From contig DIFI01000021.1 in assembly GCA_002419055.1 (NCBI GenBank), forward strand, positions 74,078 through 138,077: 64,000 bases of DNA, given 5' to 3'. Each line of letters opens with the position of its first letter. The first letter of the stretch is position 1. Below are positions 1-8,881 of the stretch, piece after piece. The position numbers and the translations under genes were made by a program. Source of the DNA: Peptococcaceae bacterium UBA5752. Its GTDB lineage: Bacteria; Bacillota; Dehalobacteriia; UBA4068. The notes under the pieces were generated by a model. It was not told where the DNA came from. It did not search any database and saw only the letters and a list, made by a program, of their open reading frames with translations.

Positions 1-801
1 GCGAAAATCCGCTTGCTTCTTTAACAATCTGTGGGTCGGCAGTACAATCAATCCCGGATCGAAAAGATTAACCAGGTCAATTAAGAGATAATCGCAGTTG
101 CTCCAGCCATTTTTGGCAGCTTCTTTGGCAAAATTGGTTGCGGTTTCGTAACGGTGATGACCGTCTGCAATATATATTTTTTGGCTGGCCAGCTCTTTTT
201 CGACTTGTGCTACTGTTTCCGCATCATCGACGACCCAAATCTGGTGACGGACATTAAGCTCGTCGGTAAAATCGATAGCAGCTTCTTTATTTTGGGCAGC
301 CGCCGCCAGCGCTTTGTCGCAGCTGCGGTCGGGTTGGGAATAGAGGCCGAAAATGGGGCTAAAATTTGCCAGGCAGGCATGCATCAGATTCAAACGGTCG
401 CTTTTGTGATGCGGCAGCGTTTGTTCATGTGGCAGCACGTTGCCCGAGGAATAGCCTTCCGCCTTGATCGTCGCCAGAAAACCGCTGCGGCGGTAACGGT
501 TGCCTTTGGCGGTAAATTCTTGACAGTAAAGATAAAATGAGGGCTTTTGTTCCTGTAATAACACACCCGCTTGCTGCCATTCGCCAAAAAATTCGGCAGC
601 GCGCGTATAGCGGTTATCGGTATCGCTGTCTTGCGGGTATTGTTTGCCCAATTCGAGGCGGATAATATTGTACGGGCTGCGATTATAATAATCATCTTGC
701 TGCTTTTCATCTAACACGTCATAAGGTTGGGTAACTGCGTCAGCAATCTTGACCATTTGTTGATTATAGCGTAAAGCGCGAAAAGCTTTGATATCTGCCA
801 T
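1..801 (-). CDS. DUF1015 family protein (3' end beyond window)
   Basis: An open frame runs from an ATG at 799-801 to the left edge, giving 267 codons without a stop, so the C-terminus is missing. A good ribosome binding site (AAGGAGAATGATAAAAG) precedes the ATG. The protein begins MADIKAFRALRY and contains DAVTQPYDVL near the start and IADGHHRYETA near residue 213. Both are hallmarks of the DUF1015 family, which is widespread in Clostridia and often lies near serine or phosphoglycerate metabolism genes. The HH/R motif suggests a nucleotide- or phosphate-handling fold, but no reaction is established. It is divergent from the comM-like gene, with a 150-bp AT-rich spacer. Confidence 0.85.
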   Translation of the reverse strand, partial: MADIKAFRALRYNQQMVKIADAVTQPYDVLDEKQQDDYYNRSPYNIIRLELGKQYPQDSDTDNRYTRAAEFFGEWQQAGVLLQEQKPSFYLYCQEFTAKGNRYRRSGFLATIKAEGYSSGNVLPHEQTLPHHKSDRLNLMHACLANFSPIFGLYSQPDRSCDKALAAAAQNKEAAIDFTDELNVRHQIWVVDDAETVAQVEKELASQKIYIADGHHRYETATNFAKEAAKNGWSNCDYLLIDLVNLFDPGLIVLPTHRLLKKQADFR

Positions 802-951
802 CTTTTATCATTCTCCTTATATTTAATACTCCAATATTATAAGATATCGGCGGCGAAATAGCAACCGTTTGCTGGTAGCAGGGATATTCTTTCTGTATGG
901 CGAAATTATTACCGAATAAGTATTAATTTATGCGGAAAAGAGGTAATTGCT

Positions 952-2490
952 TTGCTGTATATGGTCAATAGCTGCGCTGTATTCGGTTTGAGCGGTTATA
1001 ATCTGAGGGTCGAGGTGGACGTCGGTCGCGGTCTGCCGGCCTTTGATATTGTCGGTTTGCCCGATGCGACGGTGCGCGAGAGCAAGGAACGCGTCCGTTC
1101 CGCTTTGCGTAATGCCGGTTACGAATTTCCCCTGCAAAGGATTACCGTAAATCTGGCGCCTGCTGATATCAAAAAAGCCGGAACTTTACTGGATCTGCCG
1201 ATTGCGGTTGGTATTTTGGCGGCCAGCGGCCAGATCACAGACGGCTCGTTATTGCGCCGTTCGGCGATCGTCGGTGAGTTATCTCTCGATGGCACAGTGC
1301 GTGCTGTACCCGGCTGCCTCTCCATGGCCGACTGCTTAATCAATAACGAAGATATCGATAATTTTATTGTGCCGGCGGCAAATTCGAAAGAAGCTGCTAT
1401 CTACGGCAAAATCAATGTTTATGGTATAGAACATTTATCCGAGCTGGTAGCAGCTTCCAACGGCGAACAGCAATTGTCGCCGACGGTTATCGACGCCCAT
1501 ACTTTGCTTAATAATAAACCGCAGCACCCGATATTGGATATGGCCGAGGTCAAGGGACAACTACAGGCGCGGCAGGGGTTGGAAATTGCCGCAGCAGGCG
1601 GTCATAATCTGCTGATGGTCGGCCCGCCCGGTACCGGCAAAACTATGCTGGCCAAAAGGCTGCCGGGGATAATGCCTGATATTTCGCTTGCAGAAAGTAT
1701 CGAGATTACTAAAATATATAGTATTGCCGGTATGCTGCCGCAGGGTACAGCTTTGATGTGCGAGCGGCCTTTTCGCTCACCGCATCACGGAGCATCGGCG
1801 GCGGCGATTATCGGCGGCGGCGGTAACCCCCGTCCCGGCGAGATCAGCCTTGCCGGTCACGGCGTTTTGTTTCTGGACGAAATGCCGGAATTCTCCCGTG
1901 ATGTATTAGAGGCTCTGCGTCAGCCGTTGGAAGACGGCGTGGTTACGGTATCGCGCGTACAGGCGCATATTGATTATCCGGCCCGTTTTCAGTTGGTTGG
2001 CGCGCTCAATCCTTGCCCTTGCGGTTATTTTGGCGATAAGCAAAAGCAATGCACTTGTACGCCGCTGATGCGCCAGCGTTATCTGCATAAAATTTCCGGT
2101 CCCTTAATGGACAGGATAGACCTTCATGTTTTTGTGGCAAGAGTTGAATACGATGATATATCCGATAGAAATAATAGAGGAGAGAGCAGTGCGTTAATCA
2201 AGGCCAGAGTTGAAAAGGCCCGCGCTGCCCAATTGGTGCGCTTTGATGATCCGCTGATGGTTAATGCACGGATGACTCACAGTGATATTGACCAATATTG
2301 CCCGCTGGATGCCACCGGCCAGCATTTATTGGCCGATGCCTTCCGTCGGCTCAATATGAGCGTGCGGGCACACGATAAAATAATCAAAGTGGCGCGGACA
2401 ATCGCCGACCTGGCAGGCGAAGTTAACATTGAATTCGAGCATATTGCGCAGGCATTGCAGTTTAGAGGTTTGGATAGGCCGATAGTATGA
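952..2490 (+). CDS. comM: YifB/ComM-family Mg-chelatase-like AAA ATPase
   Basis: The 512-aa protein matches the full length of the YifB/ComM family. In Gram-negative bacteria ComM is a hexameric helicase that extends branch migration during natural transformation. The N-terminal domain shows GLPAFDIVGLPD, the AAA core has a Walker A GPPGTGKT at residues 224-231 and a Walker B VLFLDEMPEF near 305-314, and a Mg_chelatase C-terminal domain follows. I chose the TTG at 952 because AGAGG lies 7 bases upstream and family members begin nine bases before the internal ATG at 961. The stop overlaps the start of dusB by four bases (ATGA), so the two are probably translationally coupled. A role in DNA uptake here is inferred only. 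Confidence 0.9.
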   Translation: MLYMVNSCAVFGLSGYNLRVEVDVGRGLPAFDIVGLPDATVRESKERVRSALRNAGYEFPLQRITVNLAPADIKKAGTLLDLPIAVGILAASGQITDGSLLRRSAIVGELSLDGTVRAVPGCLSMADCLINNEDIDNFIVPAANSKEAAIYGKINVYGIEHLSELVAASNGEQQLSPTVIDAHTLLNNKPQHPILDMAEVKGQLQARQGLEIAAAGGHNLLMVGPPGTGKTMLAKRLPGIMPDISLAESIEITKIYSIAGMLPQGTALMCERPFRSPHHGASAAAIIGGGGNPRPGEISLAGHGVLFLDEMPEFSRDVLEALRQPLEDGVVTVSRVQAHIDYPARFQLVGALNPCPCGYFGDKQKQCTCTPLMRQRYLHKISGPLMDRIDLHVFVARVEYDDISDRNNRGESSALIKARVEKARAAQLVRFDDPLMVNARMTHSDIDQYCPLDATGQHLLADAFRRLNMSVRAHDKIIKVARTIADLAGEVNIEFEHIAQALQFRGLDRPIV

Positions 2491-3497
2491 TGGATATTAA
2501 CTGGCAAAATGCGGTATTTGCCGCACCGATGGCCGGTATCAGCAGCCGTGCTTATCGGGAAATAGTGCGTGCCCATGGCGCTGCGGTTGCCTGCAGCGAG
2601 ATGATCAGCGCGCAGGCGCTTTGTTATAATAACAAAAAGACACGTGAACTGATCGATATTGATGACGAACTCTCGCCGAAAATGGTGCAACTAAGCGGCA
2701 GCAGTACCGATTTTATCAAAGAGGCGTCGCTGATACTGCGTCAACTTGGCGCGGATATTATTGACCTCAATATGGGATGTCCCGTGCCGAAAGTGGTGCG
2801 TAACGGCGAGGGCGCGGCGTTGATGCTGCAGCCGCAGCTGGCAGCAGATTTGGTGAAAGCGGCGCGTAGTGCCTATCTGCCGGTATCGGTGAAGTTCCGC
2901 TCCGGCTGGGATAATAACAGCATCAATTGCGTGGAGTTTGCCCGCTGTCTGGAGGATGCCGGCGCGGCGTTTATCACTATCCATGCCCGCAGTAGGGAGC
3001 AAATGTATCGCGGCAGCGCCGATTGGCAGCAGATTGCCGCAGTTAAAGAGGCGGTAAACGTGCCGGTAATCGGAAACGGCGATATCGTTTCTGCCGCTGA
3101 TGCTGTGGCGATGCAGGAGATCAGCGGTTGTGACGCGGTAATGGTAGGGCGGGGTATGTTAGGCAATCCCTGGCTTTTTGCTGATATAGATTCTATATAC
3201 AACGGGCGCAAACAGCCGGGGCGTCCCGACGCGGAGCAAATATTAACACAGGCGCTGGCGCATCTGCAGCGGGAGATGGAGCGGGCGCGATATTGGGCGA
3301 AAATGCGTGGTGGCGACAGCGTTGAAGAAGACACCGCCGCAACAGCGGCCTTGCGCAGCCTGCGCACCCATTTGGGTTTTTATCTTAAAGGTTTACGCGG
3401 CGCCGCTTTGATGCGAAATGAGCTTAATCATTTGTTGAGTTATAGCGAAATAGAGTTGTTGTTTAAAGAATATTTACAAAACAAAGCGGAGGATTAA
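2487..3497 (+). CDS. dusB: tRNA-dihydrouridine synthase, DusB type
   Basis: The 336-aa flavoenzyme reduces specific uridines in the tRNA D-loop to dihydrouridine using FMN and NAD(P)H. The sequence shows the N-terminal FMN-binding start (APMAGISSRAYR), the catalytic loop NMGCPVPKVVRNGEGAAL with Cys98 as the general acid, the phosphate-binding NGDI, and VGRGMLGNPW. The C-terminal helical tRNA-binding domain is complete. The ATG overlaps the comM stop, and the two genes form a compact pair closed by a hairpin over the dusB stop codon. Nothing is unusual about it. Confidence 0.93.
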   Translation: MMDINWQNAVFAAPMAGISSRAYREIVRAHGAAVACSEMISAQALCYNNKKTRELIDIDDELSPKMVQLSGSSTDFIKEASLILRQLGADIIDLNMGCPVPKVVRNGEGAALMLQPQLAADLVKAARSAYLPVSVKFRSGWDNNSINCVEFARCLEDAGAAFITIHARSREQMYRGSADWQQIAAVKEAVNVPVIGNGDIVSAADAVAMQEISGCDAVMVGRGMLGNPWLFADIDSIYNGRKQPGRPDAEQILTQALAHLQREMERARYWAKMRGGDSVEEDTAATAALRSLRTHLGFYLKGLRGAALMRNELNHLLSYSEIELLFKEYLQNKAED

Positions 3498-3509
3498 ATC
3501 CTCCGCTTT
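3483..3509 (+). terminator. Hairpin over the dusB stop codon
   Basis: AAAGCGGAGG and CCTCCGCTTT form a 10-bp perfect stem with a 7-base loop, followed only by a weak T-run (CTTTATAAT). It probably ends the comM-dusB transcript, though the poor U-tract lowers certainty. Confidence 0.5.
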
Positions 3510-3558
3510 ATAATAAATAATTATTATAGTTATCTGATTATATATAAACAAAATCTAT

Positions 3559-3587
3559 TTTACGCAGGTGTTTTACCATGTTATAAT
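3559..3587 (+). promoter_or_regulatory. Sigma-A-type promoter for the ECF transporter operon
   Basis: A -35 TTTACG (3559-3564) and a perfect -10 TATAAT (3582-3587) are separated by 17 bases. The ribosome binding site of the first gene follows at 3604-3610. The leader is only about 20-25 nt, too short for a TPP riboswitch. Confidence 0.6.
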
Positions 3588-3616
3588 TGACAAAGAAATT
3601 TTTAGGAGGAACACAT

Positions 3617-4201
3617 ATGCAAAATGACAAAACATGGAAAACAAAAGAAGTAGTAGTAGCGGCAATGGTTTCGGTAGTAATCGGTATTTTATTTATATTA
3701 TTAGATTTGGCTTATATGCCATTAGCTGCAGTATTAGGCGCTACATTTATGGAAGTTCTCTTTGGCGTTTATATGCTTTCGGCATTTTTGCCTGCTTATA
3801 TTATGCAAAAACCGGGGTTCGCGCTCTTTGGCGCCGTAGTAGCAGCCGGTGTCAATATCTTAGGCGGCAGCGCATATGGCATTCAGGTGCTGCTGGCGGC
3901 ATTGTTACAGGGGGTGGCTGCGGAAATAGTTTTTGCCGGCCGTAAATACAAATACTCGGATCTTACTATGTACCTGGCGGGTATATTGATGGCTGTCTTC
4001 GTATTTGTCCGTGATTACTTCGTATTCGGTTATTCCGCGATGCCGGTTAGCGTTTTACTCGGCATGATGGCGGTAAGGCTGGTTAGCGCAATCTTTATCG
4101 GCACTTATCTGACTAAGGGCATCAGCTTAGCTTTAGTTAAAACCGGCGCTTTGAAGAATTATCAAGTTGCCAATGTGGCAAGGAAAGGTAAAGCGGCTTA
4201 A
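3617..4201 (+). CDS. ECF transporter S component, YkoE-like
   Basis: About 194 aa, with five to six hydrophobic segments and the pattern of the YkoE family, the substrate-binding membrane subunit of group I ECF importers (in Bacillus linked to thiamine/hydroxymethylpyrimidine). The ATG at 3617 has AGGAGGA seven bases upstream; a longer reading from 3587 would overlap the promoter and is unlikely. It abuts the ATPase gene directly (stop at 4199-4201, next ATG at 4202). The absence of a thiamine riboswitch and the DUF169 gene at the operon end leave the substrate open. Confidence 0.82.
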   Translation: MQNDKTWKTKEVVVAAMVSVVIGILFILLDLAYMPLAAVLGATFMEVLFGVYMLSAFLPAYIMQKPGFALFGAVVAAGVNILGGSAYGIQVLLAALLQGVAAEIVFAGRKYKYSDLTMYLAGILMAVFVFVRDYFVFGYSAMPVSVLLGMMAVRLVSAIFIGTYLTKGISLALVKTGALKNYQVANVARKGKAA

Positions 4202-6040
4202 ATGTCTGAAAAACCGTATGGTGTTCAATTCCGGGATCTGGAATTCACTTATAGCGGAGAAACGTTGCCGGTTTTAAAATGTTTAAACTGCAATTTCCCC
4301 AAAAATAAGCTAAACCTGTTACTCGGCCCCTCGGGCTGCGGCAAAAGCACCGCTATGTATATGCTAAACGGCATTATCCCCCATGCCATACAAGGAGTCT
4401 ATCAAGGAAGCATCTATCTGGATGGGGAAAATATTACGGGGAAGCGGCCGCAGGAATTGTCAGGTAAGGTTGGCTTTGTTTTTCAGGATCCCGAAAGCCA
4501 GTTTTGTACTTTTACAGTTGAGGACGAGATTGCCTTCGGTCTGGAAAATATCAATACCCCTCCGCAAAAAATTAGCCAGAGAATCAGTGATTCTCTGGCT
4601 ATGGTTGGCTTAAAGAACAGTGAAAAATTAATTATCAACAATCTCTCCGGTGGTGAAAAACAGAAAGTAGCACTGGCGGCTGTTCTGGCTATGGAGCCTG
4701 ATACCATTATATTGGACGAACCAACCGCTAACCTGGATCCGGCCAGCACCTGTGAGGTATTCCTCTTGCTGGAAAAGCTAGTTAAGGAACAGGGTAAAAC
4801 ACTAATAGTTATAGAACACAAACTGGACGGTTTTCTGGATAAAACCGATTATATCGTAGTTATGGATCAAAACGGAGTCGTGCGGCTGGAGGGCGGTCTC
4901 AATAGCGTGCTGCCACGGCTGCTCTTCGACCCTGATTTTGATTCACTGAAAGTGTTTTTGCCGGAACATCTGCTGATTATCAGAAATATATATTCCAAAC
5001 TGTCAGAATGTCAAGCCATTCGTGATTTACGTAAAGAAGAGCTTGCCGAAGTTGGCGGCGACAATCTTAATCATCACGGCTACGGTCTGGATTTTGGCGT
5101 AAAAACATTAAAGAGAACAGCTACTGCATTAGGAATAGAACAACTCCCGGTTTTGGGGCACAGCCGCCGCACCGCAAAACCACTGCTGGTTTTGGAGAGT
5201 GTCGGATTTTCCTATCAGAAAGCCGGTGCGGGAAAATTGTTCGGCGGAGGCTTAAAAAAATCCGCCTCCCGAGACATTCTTGATGATATTGATCTGACTA
5301 TCAATGAGGGCGATTTTGCCGCTATTCTCGGACCAAACGGGGCAGGCAAATCCACGCTCTTAAATCTGATATTTCAGATCGAAACCTCTTACCGAGGCAA
5401 AATAACCCTCGGCGGCAAGGATATTAGAACATTGAAACGGCAAAAGCTCTATCAGCACTTAGGACTGGTATTTCAAAATCCGGAATGGCAATTTGTAACC
5501 AACGATGTGGAGCAGGAATTACTCTATAGCCTCCGTAACTTAGAATTAAGCGATCAGCAAAAGAACAAAAAAGTACAAGAAATGCTTAGAACTTTTCATC
5601 TCGAAGACGAAAAGGGTCAAAGTCCCTTTCTGCTCAGCCAGGGACAAAAACGCCGCCTCAGTGTGGCGGCAATGCTGCTGACCGGACAGAAAATGTTGTT
5701 TTTGGATGAGCCTACTTATGGACAGGATTATCAAAATCAGTTGGAACTGATGGAATTGATGAAAAATCTCAATCAAAATGGCATTACGATCGTACTGGTC
5801 ACTCATGATATGTCTTTGGTTGCGGATTATGTGGATACCGTGCATTTGCTGCTCGACGGCAAGATCGGGTTCAGCGGTACCCCGGAGCAATTGTTTGCTG
5901 ATGACGACCTGGTAGAAGAAGGAAGGTTACTTAGACCGGTTACCTGGGAGCTTAGCCGAAAATTGGCAGAACATTTTCCCGGCTTTCGGCCGCTGATCAG
6001 CAAGGAAAAAATCATCAAGGTCTTCAGCGAACCGGCTTAA
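4202..6040 (+). CDS. ECF transporter fused double ATPase, YkoD-like
   Basis: The 612-aa protein carries two ABC ATPase domains in one chain, as in YkoD, and supplies the energizing module of an ECF importer. The first Walker A is GPSGCGKST at residues 42-50, with signature LSGGEKQ from about 148 and Walker B IILDEPTANLDP. The second Walker A is GPNGAGKST at 377-385, with signature LSQGQKRR from about 478 and Walker B MLFLDEPTYGQD. The second signature has Q in place of the first G (LSQGQ), which is common in ECF A' subunits. It sits between the S and T components with no gaps. Confidence 0.92.
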   Translation: MSEKPYGVQFRDLEFTYSGETLPVLKCLNCNFPKNKLNLLLGPSGCGKSTAMYMLNGIIPHAIQGVYQGSIYLDGENITGKRPQELSGKVGFVFQDPESQFCTFTVEDEIAFGLENINTPPQKISQRISDSLAMVGLKNSEKLIINNLSGGEKQKVALAAVLAMEPDTIILDEPTANLDPASTCEVFLLLEKLVKEQGKTLIVIEHKLDGFLDKTDYIVVMDQNGVVRLEGGLNSVLPRLLFDPDFDSLKVFLPEHLLIIRNIYSKLSECQAIRDLRKEELAEVGGDNLNHHGYGLDFGVKTLKRTATALGIEQLPVLGHSRRTAKPLLVLESVGFSYQKAGAGKLFGGGLKKSASRDILDDIDLTINEGDFAAILGPNGAGKSTLLNLIFQIETSYRGKITLGGKDIRTLKRQKLYQHLGLVFQNPEWQFVTNDVEQELLYSLRNLELSDQQKNKKVQEMLRTFHLEDEKGQSPFLLSQGQKRRLSVAAMLLTGQKMLFLDEPTYGQDYQNQLELMELMKNLNQNGITIVLVTHDMSLVADYVDTVHLLLDGKIGFSGTPEQLFADDDLVEEGRLLRPVTWELSRKLAEHFPGFRPLISKEKIIKVFSEPA

Positions 6041-6057
6041 AAAATCAAGGAGCAATA

Positions 6058-6858
6058 ATGTTTACTTATGACGACAGGGATTCTTATTTGAAAGACACCA
6101 ATCCTGTGATCAAGCTGTTTTTGATTATAGGCATTACTATCCTTGTCAGTCTTTCCTTTTTCCCGGTTGTTCCTCTTGTCACGATCATCGTTATTGTTTT
6201 GGGTTTGATGATTTTAGGCCGTTTTCAGCTTAGCGAGATCATCTATCTGGCCAGATATTTTATATTTATCTGCTTAAGTTTTATGGTCTTTTTGTTAGTG
6301 ACCAGAGGCTTAGTTGGCCCCGGCGCTTATAAACTTGCCTTTTTGCATTTTCAGTATAATGATTTTATATATGCTTTCTCTCTGGGGTTAAGGATCATGG
6401 TTTTGGCCTTACTATCCCTTGCTTTTGTACTGACCACAGATCCCAACGATCTGGTATTGAGCATGATGCTTCAGCTCAAGCTGCCGCATGTCCACGGTTA
6501 TGCCGCCTTGGCCGCGTACCGCTTTATTCCGACCTTTAGCCGCGAAGTGCAGAAAATTCAATTGGCGCAAACAATCCGCGGCGTCAAAGATGAAAAGGGG
6601 ATAGCAAATAAATTGAAAAGGCCGTTCAAGCTTTTTCTGCCTTTGTTATCAACTGCGATCCGGCGCGGTGAAAGGGTATCAATGGCTATGGAAAGCAGAG
6701 CCTTGGGTGCTTATCCGACAAGGACTTTTTACCGCAAGACCTCGATCAAGAAAAAAGACCTGGTGTTTCTCATAGGTGCAGTAATCGTTTTTGCTGCAAT
6801 TGTGATTATCCTCATAAAATTTAATCTGTTCCGTTTTAATTTCGGTTTTACTTCATAA
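6058..6858 (+). CDS. ECF transporter T component, YkoC-like
   Basis: The 266-aa membrane protein has hydrophobic segments at roughly residues 18-45, 50-85, 100-122 and 236-256. The conserved cytoplasmic coupling region includes QTIRGVKDEKG and MAMESRALGAY, which match the two Ala-Arg-Gly-type coupling motifs of EcfT proteins that contact the ATPases. An AAGGAG site precedes the ATG. It is the third gene of the operon, 17 bases after the ATPase. Confidence 0.88.
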   Translation: MFTYDDRDSYLKDTNPVIKLFLIIGITILVSLSFFPVVPLVTIIVIVLGLMILGRFQLSEIIYLARYFIFICLSFMVFLLVTRGLVGPGAYKLAFLHFQYNDFIYAFSLGLRIMVLALLSLAFVLTTDPNDLVLSMMLQLKLPHVHGYAALAAYRFIPTFSREVQKIQLAQTIRGVKDEKGIANKLKRPFKLFLPLLSTAIRRGERVSMAMESRALGAYPTRTFYRKTSIKKKDLVFLIGAVIVFAAIVIILIKFNLFRFNFGFTS

Positions 6859-6877
6859 ACAATTTGAGGAGAAAAAT

Positions 6878-7720
6878 ATGCCTTATAAACATCCTAAGAT
6901 CAGCTACGGCCTACCCGCCGATAGCCATAATAGCGAGCTTACTTCGGAGTATATCGAAGATCTGCAAATGGCTATTGGTATCAAAGAAAACCGCCGGATT
7001 GTTGGCGTACGGTTCTTCTTTAATAAAGAAGATTACGACGCTTGCCCTGATCCGCAGGTATCGGGAAAACTGGCCTATTGCGTAATGGTAAAAAAAGCCT
7101 GTGAAGGTAAAAGCTATAAGAGCCGCCTGCAAAATCATAACTGTGATGGCGGCACCACCGCGTTGGGACTGGAAAAAAGCAACAACAGTATCGAAAGCGG
7201 CGAAGAATATTTCTCCTATAACCTCTACGGCAACAGAGGCGCTGCCCGGCGCATGCGCCAAAGTGTTGACAGCCTGCACCGGCTGGAAGCCGATACCTAC
7301 GGCATACTTGTCAAACCTTTAAATGAATTTATTTCTGCACCGGATGTGGTTATTTGCCTGGTAAATCCTTATCAGGCGATGCGTATTGTCCAAGGATACG
7401 TCTATCACGACGGACGAAAACCTAATTTTAATATTGGCGGTATGCAGGCCTTATGCTCTGAGATCACTGCAACTCCCTACATTACCGGCGAACTCAATCT
7501 CAGTGTGCTATGCCCCAGCACCAGAATGCTTTGCCGTTGGGACGACGATATAATGGCTGCAGGGCTGCCTTTTGATAAATTTTTTCCGACAGTGGAAGGT
7601 GTGATCGCCACAATTAATACCACGGATCTAAAAAAATACAAAGAAGAGATTATCAAACGTTTTGCTGCCCGCGGTAAAGAACTATCGCTTACCCTCAATG
7701 AAGATTACTCAGCTGATTGA
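6878..7720 (+). CDS. DUF169 family protein
   Basis: The 280-aa protein shows the features of the DUF169 (COG2043) family: a Cys-containing N-terminal region, an NHNCDGGTTALG segment near residue 88, VYHDGRKPN, and a Cys-rich C-terminal segment (VLCPSTRMLCRWDDD). The family is common in anaerobes and archaea and has no settled biochemical role. GAGGAG precedes the ATG and the gene lies 19 bases after the transporter T component, so it is very likely cotranscribed. That makes it a candidate enzyme or binding protein for the imported compound. It is convergent with the FMN-binding gene, with a 10-base gap. Confidence 0.82.
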   Translation: MPYKHPKISYGLPADSHNSELTSEYIEDLQMAIGIKENRRIVGVRFFFNKEDYDACPDPQVSGKLAYCVMVKKACEGKSYKSRLQNHNCDGGTTALGLEKSNNSIESGEEYFSYNLYGNRGAARRMRQSVDSLHRLEADTYGILVKPLNEFISAPDVVICLVNPYQAMRIVQGYVYHDGRKPNFNIGGMQALCSEITATPYITGELNLSVLCPSTRMLCRWDDDIMAAGLPFDKFFPTVEGVIATINTTDLKKYKEEIIKRFAARGKELSLTLNEDYSAD

Positions 7721-7730
7721 TAAAAATATG

Positions 7731-8114
7731 TTATTGATTACAGGCGTTTTCGATTGCTTTTAAATAGGCTTTGCTGGTTACCGTAGCGCCCGAAACGGCG
7801 TCAACAGTGGTGTTATGCTCGGCAATTACGCGGTCGAAAAGCTCATCTGACACGTCCTTCTGGGCAAAGGTAATATCGTCGGTGATTTCGATAGCGGTGA
7901 TTCGGTGATTTTCTACCGTTACATTCAGTTGGTTGCTCCATCTACCGCCTTGATATTGGCCGCTATAAACGCCGTCAGCCAACGTAGCTGTATCAATGCT
8001 ATTGATGGCGACATTTTCGCCATCTTTTAGGCCCTGTAGTAAATACAAAAACACAAAAAGAAAAATAATGACTATAATTGTCAGGATAATCATGATGACT
8101 TTTAATATTTTCAA
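7731..8114 (-). CDS. Membrane-anchored single FMN-binding domain protein
   Basis: About 127 aa: an N-terminal membrane helix (roughly residues 5-28) followed by one FMN-binding domain. The domain ends with DAVSGATVTS, which fits the flavinylation motif in which a threonine receives covalent FMN from an ApbE-type transferase. The start is probably the TTG at 8112-8114, which has AGGGG eight bases upstream; a GTG three codons earlier overlaps that site. A close relative lies at 10508-10921. Such small outward-facing flavoproteins are usually electron carriers, and that role is inferred here. Confidence 0.8.
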   Translation of the reverse strand: MKILKVIMIILTIIVIIFLFVFLYLLQGLKDGENVAINSIDTATLADGVYSGQYQGGRWSNQLNVTVENHRITAIEITDDITFAQKDVSDELFDRVIAEHNTTVDAVSGATVTSKAYLKAIENACNQ

Positions 8115-8165
8115 ACAACACACCCCTTTCCCTTATTATAAATGCACTGTTACATAACAATTATA

Positions 8166-8201
8166 CAAAAATGCGGCCCTTTTTGATGGGCCGCATTTTT
8201 G
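8166..8201 (-). terminator. Strong intrinsic terminator
   Basis: A 14-bp perfect stem with CAAAAATGCGGCCC as one arm, an 8-base loop, and A/T runs on both sides. On the minus strand it ends the hpt/GIY-YIG transcript. Confidence 0.8.
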
Positions 8202-8258
8202 TATTAATAGCATATGTTGTTTGCTGCCGCGGCTTTCTTCTATATGACTATACCACGG

Positions 8259-8855
8259 TTATTTATTTATCAGTAATTTTTCATTTTTAGTTGCTTCATC
8301 GCCGCATTTTTTACGAAGTACTTTAATTTCGGCTCCGTATTTGTTTTCGGGATTGTTTTGGAAATTAAACATCGGTACATTATAAGCGATGATGGTGTTT
8401 AGTAGTTGATCTGTTACTTCCGATTCGGATTGGTAAAATGCGCCGGTGAAATTGTCTTTCATCCAGGCTGTCAGCTTTTCTTCACCTTGTTCGTCGAGCG
8501 TATAATTGATATAACGGTCGGCATCATTGGTGTCGAGGGTACGCGGCACAGGTACCAATTCTAGTTGCGATTGCATAAGTGCTGCCAGCGACCGGCGCAG
8601 TGTCGAAAAGCCGGTATTGCCGCTGATAAAATGGCGAGAGCTGTTAGATTTGGATTTGCCCACATATACAATGCGGGGTTCATCGTTGCGCCAGAGGTGG
8701 TAGCCGAGTTCGTTACCGTTGTAGGCAATAACATAGATGCCATTTTGACTGTCAAAGCTGTCTAAGAGCGCTTGATCGAGTTGGCAGAGGCGGGACAGCA
8801 GCTCTTTGGTCACCGCCTCTGAATCCTGCCAGGTGATAGTATCCTCTTTGTTCAT
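8259..8855 (-). CDS. GIY-YIG-like nuclease-fold protein
   Basis: About 198 aa. NGIYVIAYN followed by RIVYVGKS gives the GIY and YIG-like (YVG) strands of the GIY-YIG fold, followed by RHF and STLRRSLAAL, a combination seen in a family of stand-alone GIY-YIG proteins. The C-terminus holds an FNFQNNPENKYG segment. The ATG at 8853-8855 is preferred, with ACGGAG nine bases before it; an upstream TTG at 8864 would overlap that site. It follows hpt with a 26-base gap and is probably cotranscribed. Substrate and activity are unknown. Confidence 0.65.
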   Translation of the reverse strand: MNKEDTITWQDSEAVTKELLSRLCQLDQALLDSFDSQNGIYVIAYNGNELGYHLWRNDEPRIVYVGKSKSNSSRHFISGNTGFSTLRRSLAALMQSQLELVPVPRTLDTNDADRYINYTLDEQGEEKLTAWMKDNFTGAFYQSESEVTDQLLNTIIAYNVPMFNFQNNPENKYGAEIKVLRKKCGDEATKNEKLLINK

Positions 8856-8881
8856 AAAAATCAACTCCGTTCTGCTATTTA

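Noticed and set aside
3510..3616. TPP riboswitch before the YkoE-like gene
   Set aside because: A good promoter lies 30 bases before the first gene, and no TPP-box motif is present.
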